Positions 10,620 to 21,606 of a stretch of 64,000 bases of DNA are shown in pieces (position 1 is the stretch's first letter; every line of letters begins with the position of its first letter). The position numbers were made by a program, and so were the translations under genes. This stretch comes from Fusarium oxysporum f. sp. lycopersici 4287. Taxonomy: Eukaryota > Ascomycota > Sordariomycetes > Hypocreales > Nectriaceae. The stretch lies in contig NC_030990.1 of NCBI RefSeq assembly GCF_000149955.1, positions 1 through 64,000 on the forward strand, in the 5' to 3' direction. The notes under the pieces were generated by a model that saw only the letters and a list, made by a program, of their open reading frames with translations, was not told the origin of the DNA and made no database searches.

Positions 10620-11469
10620 TGTAGAAAGATGTGGAAATGTGCTTGAAGTGGTAAGCAAGTCAGGTGCTCCACCCCGCTATCTCTTTCGATTTGGATATAA
10701 AGAGGTATTTGCGGTATATTATATGATTTCGGCAGGCTTTGACTTCTGCTTGCGTGGCTATGTACCGTGGAGCCCTGATAGCTCAGCATCCGACGGGCGG
10801 CCCGCGGATGCATGGGTGGAGATTGAACCATCATCTACATCCCGGCCGGTCCGCACTGGACACGTTGAGGCCTACTGCCACATAAACTTGGGTATGACCA
10901 ATTCATCCTCGTGAGATTCATTAAGTAGATGGGCACCAGCAGAAGGTCCATAGCTGTCTTCTGTCTTCAGGTGGCTGTAGAGGTCTGGTAGGAAGGTTCA
11001 TCAATGCCGAACTAATAGAGTTTGTCCTTATCCGATCAGCGCAGCTAAGCGGGCCGACGACCGAAGGCACACAGACATGCATATTGTATACTATAGAAAG
11101 TCTTTAATAGAATTAAAATGCCATTTTCTTTCGTATTTCATATCAATATATATAATAATAGAACTTAGTTACTTCCTGAGGTTTAAAATATAATAAGTTT
11201 AGTTCTGTAAACTATAGGGCTGTTAAGATACATGAGATGGCATAGACTAGTAATCCCAGTCTCTATATTTTACTGCTATGCATTACTGGCCATGGATCGA
11301 ATTGTAATTTCATATTTATAGAACAGCTATATATATTAAAAATATCTCGGTTTAATTTTCAAGGCTATAAAAAATAATTTAATCACATCTGCCTAATATT
11401 GTGCTAATTGTAATACTGGGGATCCTCCACTTTGCCGCATTTTGGGCATGTTCTCCTCTTTTCGTCACG
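10620..11469. other. Intergenic stretch, AT-rich in the right half
   Basis: Contains the ACMSD promoter. The 11100-11400 part is AT-rich. The plus-strand open frame at 10525-10914 is a shadow of the ACMSD 5' region. No other gene seen. Confidence 0.4.
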
Positions 11470-12047
11470 TCACCATCGCTCAATCGGATCTAAGAGCTGC
11501 TTGCCAAGATCTGAAACATAGAAAGACTCTTCGTGGATCAAAGTAGGCTCTGAGTGATTCCCCTTGGTACAATACCAACGCAAACAGTCCAAGCTGTCAC
11601 TTGGCCTAACCATTTCCATAACGAGGCCAACAGTGTCTGCAATGCGTACTGGAGAGTGAGGGGTATTGGCTGGGTGAAGCAATGCGGTTAGTTGTTGAGG
11701 ATCTCATAACGAATGAACTAAGCGGTATTCTCGCAGACGCACCATATACCAAGAACATCTCGCTTTCTCTGATAGTCACATGCCGAATCTGGTTGTACTC
11801 GATGAGCAGGAGCAGCATGCTTCCCTTGATCTCGTAGGACCACTCTTCCATGGAATTAACTTGAACCGAAGTCAGCAAATAAATAGCTCTTGTTTTCATC
11901 AGATCGTGGCCGAGTTCTCACCATGGAAGTCGTTTCGCGTATTTGGACCTCCTACGACCTGGAGAATGAAATCTTTACCGTCGTAGAGCGCACTGGTCGG
12001 CCCGCGTAATTTGCATGGCGGTTCATGGGCCGCCCAATTTCCAACAA
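11470..12047 (-). CDS. 3-hydroxyanthranilate 3,4-dioxygenase (5' exon unresolved)
   Basis: Three exon pieces are clear: 12047-11922, 11859-11743 and 11669-11470. Introns of 62 nt (GTGAGA...CAAG) and 73 nt (GTGCGT...CCCAG, branch CTAAC) separate them. The joined protein reads [19 protein letters not shown], then [28 protein letters not shown] and [14 protein letters not shown]. These match the cupin fold of HAAO, with iron ligands in NDFH, the Glu of EEW and the His of TPHSPVR. HAAO cleaves 3-hydroxyanthranilate to 2-amino-3-carboxymuconate semialdehyde. No ATG is in frame in the first piece and a TAA lies just upstream at 12058-12060. Either a 5' exon joins at the acceptor near 12048 or the gene is decaying. 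Confidence 0.75.
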
Positions 12048-12669
12048 CTAGGGGATCTTAGGTAAGGAATGGTTCGATTTTCTGTTCAGAGGATTCGCGT
12101 TGATATCCACTGGTGCACAAAACGGAGCTTCATGCGCCGACCTGCCGAAGTATTCTGCTGCTGACAAGACATTTCATCTTCACCAGACCCTATATACATC
12201 AAACTGGTTAGTAGAAACCTGGTATGTCGCTACATTCTGTTTACATTGTGTAACTAAGCTAACTTGTACCTAAAAAGAAAACCTTATCCTGTGCAAATCC
12301 GAACTTCACAGAGACAGTGTAACACCAACTGGAGGAACAGGATTGTACAGTCCTGTCTCGGCCCTATTGGTGGATATTCTCTGGAGCTCCTTCTCTGCAT
12401 CAATGGTCAAAGGATTTTCGGTATACCTCAGATACAAGATTCTAAGCAATATATTCTTACTTCCTTCTAAGAATATCTTGCATTGACATACAGGGCACTA
12501 GTAATCTGGTATTGTTCTGTCGTTGTCAACGACTTTAAATATGGTGAGCGATCCATCTTCAATGCTGAAACTGACACGAAGTTTAGTCTACTTTTATGGA
12601 CTGCTCCTATCACCGGCTATAGCCTATTACCTTTGCGCTCTCTAAATGGAACCTTCATTGGGAAGGGCG
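12048..12669. other. Region upstream of HAAO
   Basis: Should hold the missing HAAO 5' exon and promoter. A TATATA stretch lies near 12190-12200 on the minus strand. No second gene was recognised. Confidence 0.35.
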
Positions 12670-14284
12670 CTACACTGGTAGATGAAGAGTCCTCACGACA
12701 GTAAAGACTTCTCGACTGTAGTTTCCTCCTTCTCGCCCCGTGCCAGAGTTTTTCATCCCGCCGAAAGGTGTACTGAGCTCCCTGACCAACCAACAATTGA
12801 CCCAAACAAGCCCCGCGTCAAGTTGCTCACCCACGCGTCTCATCCGTGCACCGTCCTTGGTCAAAAGAATGGCAGCAAGCCCATACGCGCTATCATTCGC
12901 GAGCTGGACACACTCTTCTTCGGTTTCGAACCTGGCGATTGTAACGACGGGGCCGAATATTTCCTCTTGCATGATTCGCGAGGATGTACTGACGTCGGTC
13001 AAGACTACTGGCTCTATCCAGTAGCCGTTGCTGGGCCCGAGTGGCGGCACAGAGCCCGTGATGAAAGTCGCATTCTCCTCTTTCGCTAGTGCAAGATACG
13101 ATACTATCTTGTGATAATGTTGTAACGAGGCTACAGCTCCAGTACGATCGCCACATCTGTAATTTTCCTCGACGTATGCTTTGAGTGAAGCGACAAATGC
13201 ATCGTAGATACGGGATTGGACGTAGATGCGAGAACCGCATAAGCAGATCTAATGAGATTAATGATGAAACTCCCAGGCAGATATACGTTGGCAGGTCTTA
13301 CCTCTCCTTGATTTTCGAATGCTGCTGTAGCAGCTGTTTGCACGGCCTTATCGAGATCCACATCGTCGAAGACCAAGGTTGGGTTCTTGCCACCTAACTC
13401 GAGGGAGATGTGCTTGTAGATTTGGTCCGCCGTATCTCTGCGGATCTTGATCCCTGTTGCTGTGCTTCCAGTGAAAGAGACGCCCTTGACGAGCGGGCTC
13501 TGTACAAGTCGAGAGCCTGTAGTAGCACCGTCACCGAAGACTATGTTGATAACACCAGGTGGAATCTCTGCCAGCCGAAATATCTTGCAGAGCAAGAATG
13601 CAGACATGGAGGTGAACTCTGAAGGCTTCGCGACTGCTGTGCATCCAAAGGCAAGACACGGCGCAATCTTCCAGGTCAGCAAGTACAAGGGCATGTTCCA
13701 CGGAGAGATGAGCGCAAACACGCCAGTCGGTGAGCGATGCTCGTAGGTGAGCGCCACTCCATCAATCATCCTTACGGCATTCTCTTGGTGCAAAATAAAA
13801 GTCGCAAAATACCTAAGCAATGGCTAGGTCAGCGAGATTCCTTTGTCCAGAGTTCCGTGGGTATTCACCTGAAGTTTGTCGCAGCCCGATCTACTTCGAC
13901 TCTCGCTCTGGCCACAGTTTTGCCCTGATCTATGCTTTCCCAAACTGCGAGCAGTTCTTTATTTTCTTCTATCAAGAACGCCACACGCTGGAGCAGGCTG
14001 GACCTGAAGGCTGCCGTCGTTCTAGACCATTTTTTGAACGCATCAGTAGCAGCCTGCAGCGCGTGGTCAACCTGAGCAGCGCTACTGATTGGGACCCTAG
14101 CAAAAGATTTGCCTGTCTTGGGATTTATGGAATCAACGTAATTTGCTGTCAAAGAGGTATCGAATCCATTGGAGACATAGTTCTGTAGAGAAAGTTGCGC
14201 TGACACATTGTCCGAAGAGATGAAGCGGTCAATAGACTCCAAGGTCTGGAATCGCCAAGCAGCTTCGATGGGAGAGTCTGGCAT
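12670..14284 (-). CDS. Aldehyde dehydrogenase (2-aminomuconate-semialdehyde dehydrogenase type)
   Basis: Three exons, 14284-13869, 13812-13302 and 13248-12670, with introns of 56 and 53 nt (GTGAAT...TTAG; GTAAGA...TTAG) in consistent phase. About 501 residues. Landmarks: ISPWNMPL, VAKPSEFTSMSA, FTGSTATG, ELGGKNPTLVF (general base Glu), NQGEICLCGSRI (catalytic Cys about 311) and EEIFGPVV. These assign the ALDH superfamily, and the sequence style fits hydroxymuconic/aminomuconic semialdehyde dehydrogenases. The substrate is inferred from the neighbouring HAAO and ACMSD. The segment after the catalytic Cys (ENYRCGDRTGAVAS) is somewhat short compared with relatives. The RidA deaminase diverges from a shared 435-bp upstream region. 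Confidence 0.85.
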
Positions 14285-14719
14285 TTGTGCTGAGGTTGGT
14301 CCTATGCTTGCTTTGCTTATTAGTCGGTTAATTATGGGCAAAAAGGCGTCGCAGTGTATTTAATCTCATTTCGAAAGGCATCACGTTCGATATCGTATGC
14401 CCAGATGGAGACACTGCAGTTCCCGGAAAAGGCACCGACTCGGAACCACTCACGGTCGCTGTCATAGTCACCGAAGCTGGTTGCGGCCCGAATCCCGGCT
14501 CATGCAACAAAGTGTCGGCAAGCGGGTAGCCACCACTAGAGTACTAAAGATTACCTGACCAGACCCACCAAGTTTAACTAGCTACGGTGCAGGACAATAA
14601 TTCTCGCGTTCCTAATTAAACACAAACTGATGCCCAGACCTCTACCTCCGCTCATTGCATATCAGTAATTGACTCGATTCTCTAAGAAGGTTGAATTCTT
14701 GGCGTTGACCACATTGAAA
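14285..14719. other. Divergent promoter of the ALDH and RidA genes
   Basis: 435 bp between two divergent genes of the same presumed pathway, so a shared control region is likely. I see no clear repeated operator in it. Confidence 0.4.
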
Positions 14720-15172
14720 ATGGCGTCCCAAAACGGCGAACCCTTCTTTCTCCCAGCTGAAAAAGCTCAATCCCTCGCCAACTATCCCCACGCTCGAATA
14801 ATACAGCAATCAGCCAAGACCATTTTCGTTTCTGGCACTTCGTCACGCCGTGGCGATAATACAGTCGCCGGTTGCACTACAGACACCGACGGAACGCACC
14901 ACCTCGATATTTCCCTGCAGACAGAAGCGGTACTGCAGAACATCGGTGCTATTATTGACGGGGCAACAAACGGCGCATGCGGACTGCAGAACGTGGTCAA
15001 CGCCACTGTTTTCTTGACCGACATGAAAGATTATGCTGGGATGAACACGGAGTGGAATAAGGTATGGCCGGACAAGACCAAGGCGCCTGCGAGAACCTGT
15101 ATACAGGTTGCGGCTTTACCGAATGAAAGGCTGAACGTGGAAATTCAGTGCACTGTTTTGTGGGCAGAATAG
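14720..15172 (+). CDS. RidA/YjgF-family 2-aminomuconate deaminase-like protein
   Basis: 150 residues from the ATG at 14720, no intron. It reads LANYPHARIIQQ, IFVSGTSSRRGDNT, VNATVFLTDMKDYAGMN and PARTCIQVAALP. The GTSSRR string and LANYPH are typical of bacterial 2-aminomuconate deaminases (the NbaF/AmnE type), which release ammonia from 2-aminomuconate. This would be the step after the divergent aldehyde dehydrogenase. An upstream, non-ATG extension of the frame (from 14669) is unlikely to be used. A general imine/enamine deaminase role cannot be excluded. Confidence 0.85.
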   Translation: MASQNGEPFFLPAEKAQSLANYPHARIIQQSAKTIFVSGTSSRRGDNTVAGCTTDTDGTHHLDISLQTEAVLQNIGAIIDGATNGACGLQNVVNATVFLTDMKDYAGMNTEWNKVWPDKTKAPARTCIQVAALPNERLNVEIQCTVLWAE

Positions 15173-15760
15173 CTTGCTGATTCCTGCCGTGGGATTGGGC
15201 ACTATGGACTCGGCCTCTGGGCATGACATCCAATAGCTATGCGATAATAAAAAGAGATCTGCAACTACTTGTAATTATCCCTGCTGTATTTATGCCGATT
15301 AGCCGGCCATTGGTTGTCGAGTTTGTAGATAACTACTAGAAGATAAGATAAAGACCGTTTCCTATTGCTCTGAGCATACTATAATTTAGAGATGAATTAT
15401 GCTTCTTTAGGCAGGTAAATAATGTCGCTCAACGTGTGATCTTCAAATCAAGTACCTACCTACCTAACTAGGTGTATGAGACCTTCTGGTTATTTACCTA
15501 TCAATGAGCTATCTGCAAAACGTGTCGGCAATTATGTGCCGAACAGTAGCGGCTTGCAGCACTTGTTAGAGGACCTTTGTCTGTCACATCAGACTGAACT
15601 CGGCTGTAAGACCAGATTGAGGCAATTGAACCCGTATGTCGGTCGCTCAACTAAGCAAGATTGCCGACTATACAACTGAGGATTATATATATAGTATTAA
15701 TGTCCAAGTCTTTCACAGATACAACAATATCATCTGTTTAAACCCTTCTCTGGCCTAACC
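15173..15760. other. Intergenic stretch upstream of the nuclease gene
   Basis: Holds the 3' region of the RidA gene and the promoter of the S1/P1 nuclease gene. A TATATATA stretch lies near 15686-15694, about 70 bp before the nuclease ATG. No other gene seen. Confidence 0.4.
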
Positions 15761-16826
15761 ATGATGCTTAAATCTCTTCTTTTGGCCTCTGGAGCCATCC
15801 GTGCCGTTCATGGTTGGGGTGTTCTTGGCCATGCCACTGTTGCCTACATTGCTCAACACTTTCTCGACGATGATGTTGCCTCCTGGTGAGCACTTGTCAC
15901 TGTGCTGTCTGTTTCATATGTGCTGATATCAGAATAGGGCACAGGGCGTTCTGGGTGATACTTCAGACTCATACCTTGCCAACGTCGCCTCGTGGGCTGA
16001 CACCTACCGCACAACCGCAGCGGGAAAGTGGTCAGCCCCTCTACACTTTATTGATGCAGAGGACAGCCCCCCAACAAACTGCAATGTGGACTATGACCGT
16101 GACTGCGGCAGTTCTGGATGCTCCATCTCCGCCGTTGCCAACTACACTCGACGTGTAGGAGATAGTCGTCTGACAAAAGCAAACAAAGCTGAGGCTCTCA
16201 AGTTCCTCGTCCACTTTTTGGGCGATATCACCCAGCCACTACACGATGAGGCCTACGAGGTTGGCGGAAACGATATCAAGGTTACCTTCAATGGGTTCTC
16301 CGGCGATAACCTGCATTCAGACTGGGACACCTATATGCCCGAGAAATTGATTGGCGGCCACGCCTTAACTGACGCGCAATCATGGGCAAACACACTCATC
16401 ACTGATATTGTCTCGGGCTCATATAAGTCCCAAGCTGCTTCTTGGATCGCAGACAGCGATGTGACTGATCCCATCACATCAGCCACGGCCTGGGCCTCAG
16501 ATGCCAATGCTTATGTCTGTACTGTTGTCATGCCCGATGGTGCTGCAGCATTGCAAGAGGGCGATCTCTACCCAACCTATTATAACTCTGTGATCCCAAC
16601 CATCGAACTACAAATTGCCAAAGGTGGTTACCGCCTGGCTCATTGGCTGAACAGCATCTACTCTGCCAAGATTGCGACTCGTTCTGTGCATAGGCTGAAT
16701 ACACGGAAACCGCTGCCAGACTTGATGGGAAGAGATCTGATTCCTGATGCACGACCTTTGAGTCGTGCTAAACTGGCGAGAGAAGCAATGAGCGGAAGCT
16801 GTTGTGCTTCAGGACATTCTCATTAA
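15761..16826 (+). CDS. Secreted S1/P1-type single-strand nuclease
   Basis: Two exons, 15761-15885 and 15938-16826, joined across a 52-nt intron (GTGAGC...AATAG) into 337 residues. A signal peptide (MMLKSLLLASGAIRAVHG) ends just before WGVLGH, so the mature protein begins with the Trp that binds zinc in S1/P1 enzymes. The other zinc ligands are visible: ASWADTYR (Asp), LHFID (His), VHFLGDITQPLHDE (His, Asp, His) and NLHSDWDT (His, Asp). It would degrade single-stranded DNA/RNA and 3'-phosphorylated nucleotides outside the cell. It sits within the catabolic cluster but has no obvious part in that pathway. Confidence 0.93.
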
Positions 16827-16901
16827 AATTCACGACTGGTGTACCTTAATGGATGTTAGAGAATCCTAGGCTATTGTTTGGTACTATCTAGACTACTATA
16901 T

Positions 16902-17347
16902 TCAATAGCTAGCTGTCATCTCAATCTCAACATCAGTGTTCAAAGGCAGCTGGTGGACAGCGACACACGTCCGGCACTGTAGTTGTGAATGTTAGTCAAG
17001 AGATAGATTTGAAGATTATTTTTACTATCACTCACAGGCTTGGGCTCATTGGGGAAGAACTCATCCCACGCGATATTGAAGGCGCCGAAATCCTTCATGT
17101 CAACCAAGAAGACATTGGCCTTCACTACTCGGTCTAGACTACTGCCAGCAGCTTCAAGCACGACTTTGAGATTCTTGAGCGCCATGCGAGCTCGGTCCGT
17201 TACAGAACCGGGAACCAGATCGTCAGTTGCAGGATCAATGCCGATGGAACCGCTACAGTAGACCATGCCATTGTATTTGACGGCTTGGGAGAATTGAGGG
17301 AGAGGCGCACAAGCGTCGGCCGTGTAGACTGCTTCGAATTTGGACAT
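16902..17347 (-). CDS. Second RidA/YjgF-family protein
   Basis: Two exons, 17347-17036 and 16976-16902, with a 59-nt intron (GTGAGT...CTACAG) joining FPNEPKPCRTCVAVHQLPL. 128 residues. It reads YNGMVYCSGSIGIDP, RVVKANVFLVDMKDFGAFN and CRTCVAVHQLP, the standard trimeric RidA fold with the active-site Arg in CRTCVAV. This is closer to ordinary RidA than to the SSRR-type copy at 14720. It may hydrolyse enamine/imine intermediates made by PLP enzymes, which fits its divergent arrangement with an aminotransferase gene 680 bp away. Confidence 0.88.
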
Positions 17348-18028
17348 GACGAATGGAAGAAAGAGAATGTGTAATGAGAAGACCGTTATTAACTCTTGAG
17401 GTTGAGAATAAGCTCGTGAGACTAGAGTTTTACACAGTCAAGATTCACAAGTCGTCACTAAATATGGAGATTAAATACTTGTGCACTTCTGCTTTTATCT
17501 CTTGGACAGAATGCATGTCTCATTGAAGCGTTTCACGTGGTAGAAACTGTAAACTAGAGCCGTTACCAGTCACGTCTGCCCTCACTGGCTCCACTACCCT
17601 GGAGTGGAGATACTTTTGCAAGGCAAGAAACTCCGAGATCAAAAAGCTGGAGTCGTGGATGGGGCTAGTCTAAGCCAAAGAAAGCAAAGTAAGCGGCGCT
17701 ACCTATCTTTGGCATTGTCAACGTGGATCTATAGATCATCCCGGCACATGCCGAGGAGACGAGTGGGCCTCGACAGACGCCGCCGGCTAACTCAATACGA
17801 TCATTGACCAATGGACAAGCCGCCGAACGTCTGGGCCTTACTCGATCTTGACATCCATCACATCAAGGGCGTAGGCCACTTGTGCCCCATGCAATTGGCA
17901 GTCTAACGATCAAATCTCATCACGTTCAGATATTTAAACATCCCTTCTTGAGCCTTCAACTTTAACACCAGACCAAACAAACGCACACCACAACATACAC
18001 GTGCCATCTTATCAAAAAAGCATTAACA
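17348..18028. other. Divergent promoter region, RidA and aminotransferase
   Basis: 681 bp between divergent starts. Small open frames here (for example 17604-17807) show no family features. A GC-rich patch with CCGCCGG lies near 17780. Confidence 0.4.
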
Positions 18029-19283
18029 ATGGTTCGCATCACCCCTTTCGCCGTGGAGCAATGGATGGACGCCTATGAAACAACCCCAGGCGTCCTGAAT
18101 GTTGCTGAAACATGCGCCGCTTCCGTGTCCATCGATGACTTGGTCGCCATGTCTAGTGGTCCCGCCAAGAACCCAATTGACACAAGCATCAAGCTCACGT
18201 ATGGCGCAATCCCTGGATCCCAGACTCTCCGAGAACGCATTGCTGCCCACTGCAGCACTGAGGGCGTGCAGCTGGCGCCCGAGGATGTCATCGTCACTCA
18301 AGGCGCTATCGGCGCCAACTTCTTGGCCTTGTATACGCTGATAGGTCCTGGTGACCATGTCATCAGTGTTTATCCGACATACCAACAGCTCTACGACACT
18401 CCCCGTAGCCTCGGGGCTGAAGTGACTCTGTGGAAGCTGAAGAAGGAGAATGGCTTTGTCCCTGATGTCGATGAATTGGCCGGTCTCATTAAGCCAAACA
18501 CCAAGGTATGTATTGTTGCCCGCGATTATTCTATCGAACACGAGATGCTAACAAAGATAGATGATAATCATCAACAATCCCAACAACCCAACTGGAGCAC
18601 CAATCCCAAACAATGTTATCGATCGTATCTCCAAGGTTGCAGAGGAGAAAGGTATCATCCTCTTCTCTGATGAGGTATACCGACCGCTCTTCCACGGTGG
18701 TGCTTCTGGCGGCAATGATACTGAGGTGCCCAAGCCAGTGACGACATTAGGGTACCACAGAACCATTGCAACGGGATCGATGTCCAAGGGCTATGCGCTA
18801 GCAGGCATCCGCGTCGGCTGGATTGCCAGCCGGGATCGGTCCATCGTCACTGCTATCATGCTAGCACGTGACTATACCACTATCAGCGTCTCCCAGATCG
18901 ACGATCAGGTTGCCAGATTCGCCCTGTCGCCTGAGGTCAAGCCCGCGTTGGTACAGCGGAATATCACACTCGCCAGGACAAACGCAGCCATCCTCAAGGA
19001 ATTCATGGGCCGTTACAAGTCTGTTTGTTCGTGGGTGGAGCCCAAGGCCGGCACAACAGCCTTCATCCGCTTCAATGACAAGAATGGGGATCCTGTGGAT
19101 GATGTCAAGCTTTGTCTTGACTTATTGGACAAGGCCAAGCTCCTATTTGTGGCGGGATCTCGCTGCTTTGGAGGTGATGCAGACTTCAAGGGTTATGTTC
19201 GCATGGGCTATGTCTGTGAGACGGATGTGTTAGTTGCTGGCTTGAAGGAGCTGGGAGCTTACATTGATAGAGTCTTGGTGTAG
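18029..19283 (+). CDS. PLP-dependent class I/II aminotransferase
   Basis: Two exons, 18029-18505 and 18561-19283, with a 55-nt intron (GTATGT...ATAG). 399 residues. Fold-type I landmarks: INNPNNPTG (165-171), FSDEVYRPL (Asp196 and Tyr199), SMSKGYALAGIRVGW with the PLP lysine at about 235, and a C-terminal FKGYVRMGY holding the carboxylate-binding Arg. The donor and acceptor cannot be read from sequence. In this cluster it could act on kynurenine-type or muconate-derived amino/keto acids, but that is inference. It pairs with the RidA gene, whose family clears reactive by-products of PLP enzymes. Confidence 0.9.
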
Positions 19284-19861
19284 AGTTGCTCTTGTGTATA
19301 ATTTTACTAGGGCTTTCTGAATGAAAATCCTGTCTATTGTTACTCTGGGTTATGAAAGGGTGAATAAAAGCAGTATCCGGTTTGACATTTTACAAGAAGA
19401 CTAATAATGTAGTAAAAGAAGAGTAAAACCTGTAAAGAAAGATTAAGTTAGGGTCACTTTGCTGCAATTCTATTTCGATTAACCATTTTTATATAAAAGT
19501 ATAAACTCCATCTACCTGTTTTTCTAGAGTCTGTAGACTCCTCGAGATATTACCTTCTGAAAGCACTCTGACGTTGTGTAGCATATAAAATGCAATAGAG
19601 TATTAGCTTTCCTTCTCTTATTTCTGATATTAATAATTTACTTAGGCGAGTTAGTAATAAATCAGCATTACTGCCAGATGCCTAGGAATATAGCTGTTAG
19701 TCTTATGAAAGTATTATGTAAGACTAAATCACAAGGAAGGTAACTCCGAATAATGGTTTCTATATGTAGAAACGCCCTTTACCTATACAACAAGTCCAAT
19801 ACATGTTTCATGTTAAATTCCCTTTGCTAGTACGCCTATAGAGTATTGACCTTTATTCTCA
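19284..19861. other. AT-rich intergenic stretch
   Basis: No gene recognised; 19380-19830 is AT-rich without an obvious repeat. Confidence 0.4.
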
Positions 19862-21078
19862 ATGACGTCTCTTCGGCAGAGCCACCAAATGGAGGAGTTG
19901 GGCATTTCCAAGGCAGCGTCAAAAATCCGCAACTGGCGAAAATCCGGCAAACTCGAGATAGAACTCGCCGACCATTACCTCGCCAAGATCTACTCCTCAG
20001 GATCCGTTGTGCAAGGTCATTTATCTATCTCACCGGCAAGCGATATTTATGCTTCCTCCATCACCATGTCCCTTGATGGCGTTACAACGATCCGTACGGT
20101 CGGTCAAAAGTTAACAACTACGACTACAAACCGTTTTCTGAAGATCGACTTGATTTCCTCTGACATTCTCGAGTTGGTCTCAACAACCCTCACAAAGAAT
20201 CGCTCGCACAAAATACCTTTCCAGTTCACTTTACCTTATCAACTGGACTCAACGGCTTGTATACACGATGTCGTATCAACAACTGTCACAGACAAGCATT
20301 TGATCCCCCCCCGACGATTGGAGGGGAGTGGGATCGACATGATATGAGTCCTGGAGTTGTTGAGGTTGAATATGGAATCAATGCCTGCATTGCGTCAACT
20401 CCATCTCTGGACACAGGTCACAGTCAAGACTTTACGGCCAAGAGAGCCATACAGTTCATTCCAAGATTAAGCGAGAGTCCACCGCTACATGTCTCGTTGA
20501 TGAATCGGCGATACAAGCTGCAAGGCACGAAATCTCTTCGGAGTAACTCATTCAAGCGACCGTTTGGCATCATCAGCGCCACTGCGATGCAACCTGAACC
20601 ACTTCATCTCCAAGCTTATGGAACCGTCATTACGCCGTCATTCATTGATGTCACCTTGACATTTGATCCTGAAAATGATGGGATCACGCCCCCGAAGCTG
20701 GACAGTGTATCTCTTTCCATCCGATCCAACACTTGGCATCAAGCCGACCCATACCAAGCATTCCCTGACCAGATTGAAAAGCCCAGCCTCAAACAACCAT
20801 TCATTACGAGCATTGAATTAACTGTCGATCGTCCGCAAGTAACGTGGGCACGACATGTTAATCCTGGGCTTGAGGATAAGAGTTCGGAGAACTCGTCTGT
20901 AGCCTTTTACAGTTCTACGCTGCAGCTTCCACTATCTGTGTCGACAAGAAACAAAACCTTTCTGCCGACATTCCATTCCTGTCTTGTTTCTAGGACTTAC
21001 GATGTCAGCCTGCGTCTTGGGTTTAAGAAGGGGGATTTGACAATTGCAGCACCTCTCCAAATTATAGCCGACCCTTAA
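19862..21078 (+). pseudogene. Arrestin-like protein gene with a one-base frameshift
   Basis: The first frame (from ATG 19862) encodes an arrestin-like N-terminal fold: YLAKIYSSGSVVQGHLSI, then ASSITMSLDG, then KIPFQFTLPYQL. It runs into a tract of eight C at 20305-20312 and then a premature stop. Reading on in the next frame restores a sensible protein (PPTIGGEW, VVEVEYGINACI) to the stop at 21078. One extra C would join the two, giving about 405 residues. This may be a real loss-of-function indel or a homopolymer sequencing error. Alpha-arrestin-like proteins act as adaptors for membrane-protein ubiquitination in fungi. Confidence 0.65.
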
Positions 21079-21606
21079 ATTGAAAGTATTTTAACAAGGC
21101 CTTGTTGAGTGAATATCCCTGTGAAGTGACGTCCTTCGATATTTTTCTTGCTTTTGTTAGCTGGTCAGTCAATAATGCCTTTGTATAATTGACAATCAAG
21201 TGGAGCTTGTTGTGATTTTGTGAGGTTACACCTTATCTCTGAACTCGGTATACCATGGCTCACTGCATCCGAGCCAAGTAAGCTCTTGAGAAAACTACTG
21301 GCTGGATGGAGTCAAAGGCTTGCATCGGTAGGGCGAGGCCGTGCTTGCAATCCTTCTAACTGAAGGATTCTAGACTCGGTTGCTGCTTCAAGCCATCCAC
21401 TTAAGCTAATCACGCTAGGCTTGAAGTATCTTTTCTGGGAGGGCAAGTCGAAGCGCCTCCGAGTCTGAACCCCGGAACACGCTGTGATTTGCCGGGAACA
21501 AAGTGGTGGGGTAGCATGGCCTCCAAAAGCTCCACAAACTCCGAGTTCCCATAACTGCGTCGTTCTTTTCCCCTCCATCAGAGATAAAACAGCTCGAGCA
21601 GCAGCC
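21079..21606. other. Upstream region of the cluster regulator
   Basis: Holds a 23-bp element at 21435-21457 that recurs upstream of the second aminotransferase. No gene otherwise. Confidence 0.5.
21435..21457 (+). promoter_or_regulatory. 23-bp element shared by two promoters, copy 1
   Basis: Begins CTGGGAGGGCA and ends GTCGAAGCGCC. It matches 23738-23760 at 22 of 23 positions. This copy lies about 150 bp upstream of the regulator ATG at 21607. It is a candidate operator for autoregulation. Confidence 0.5.
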
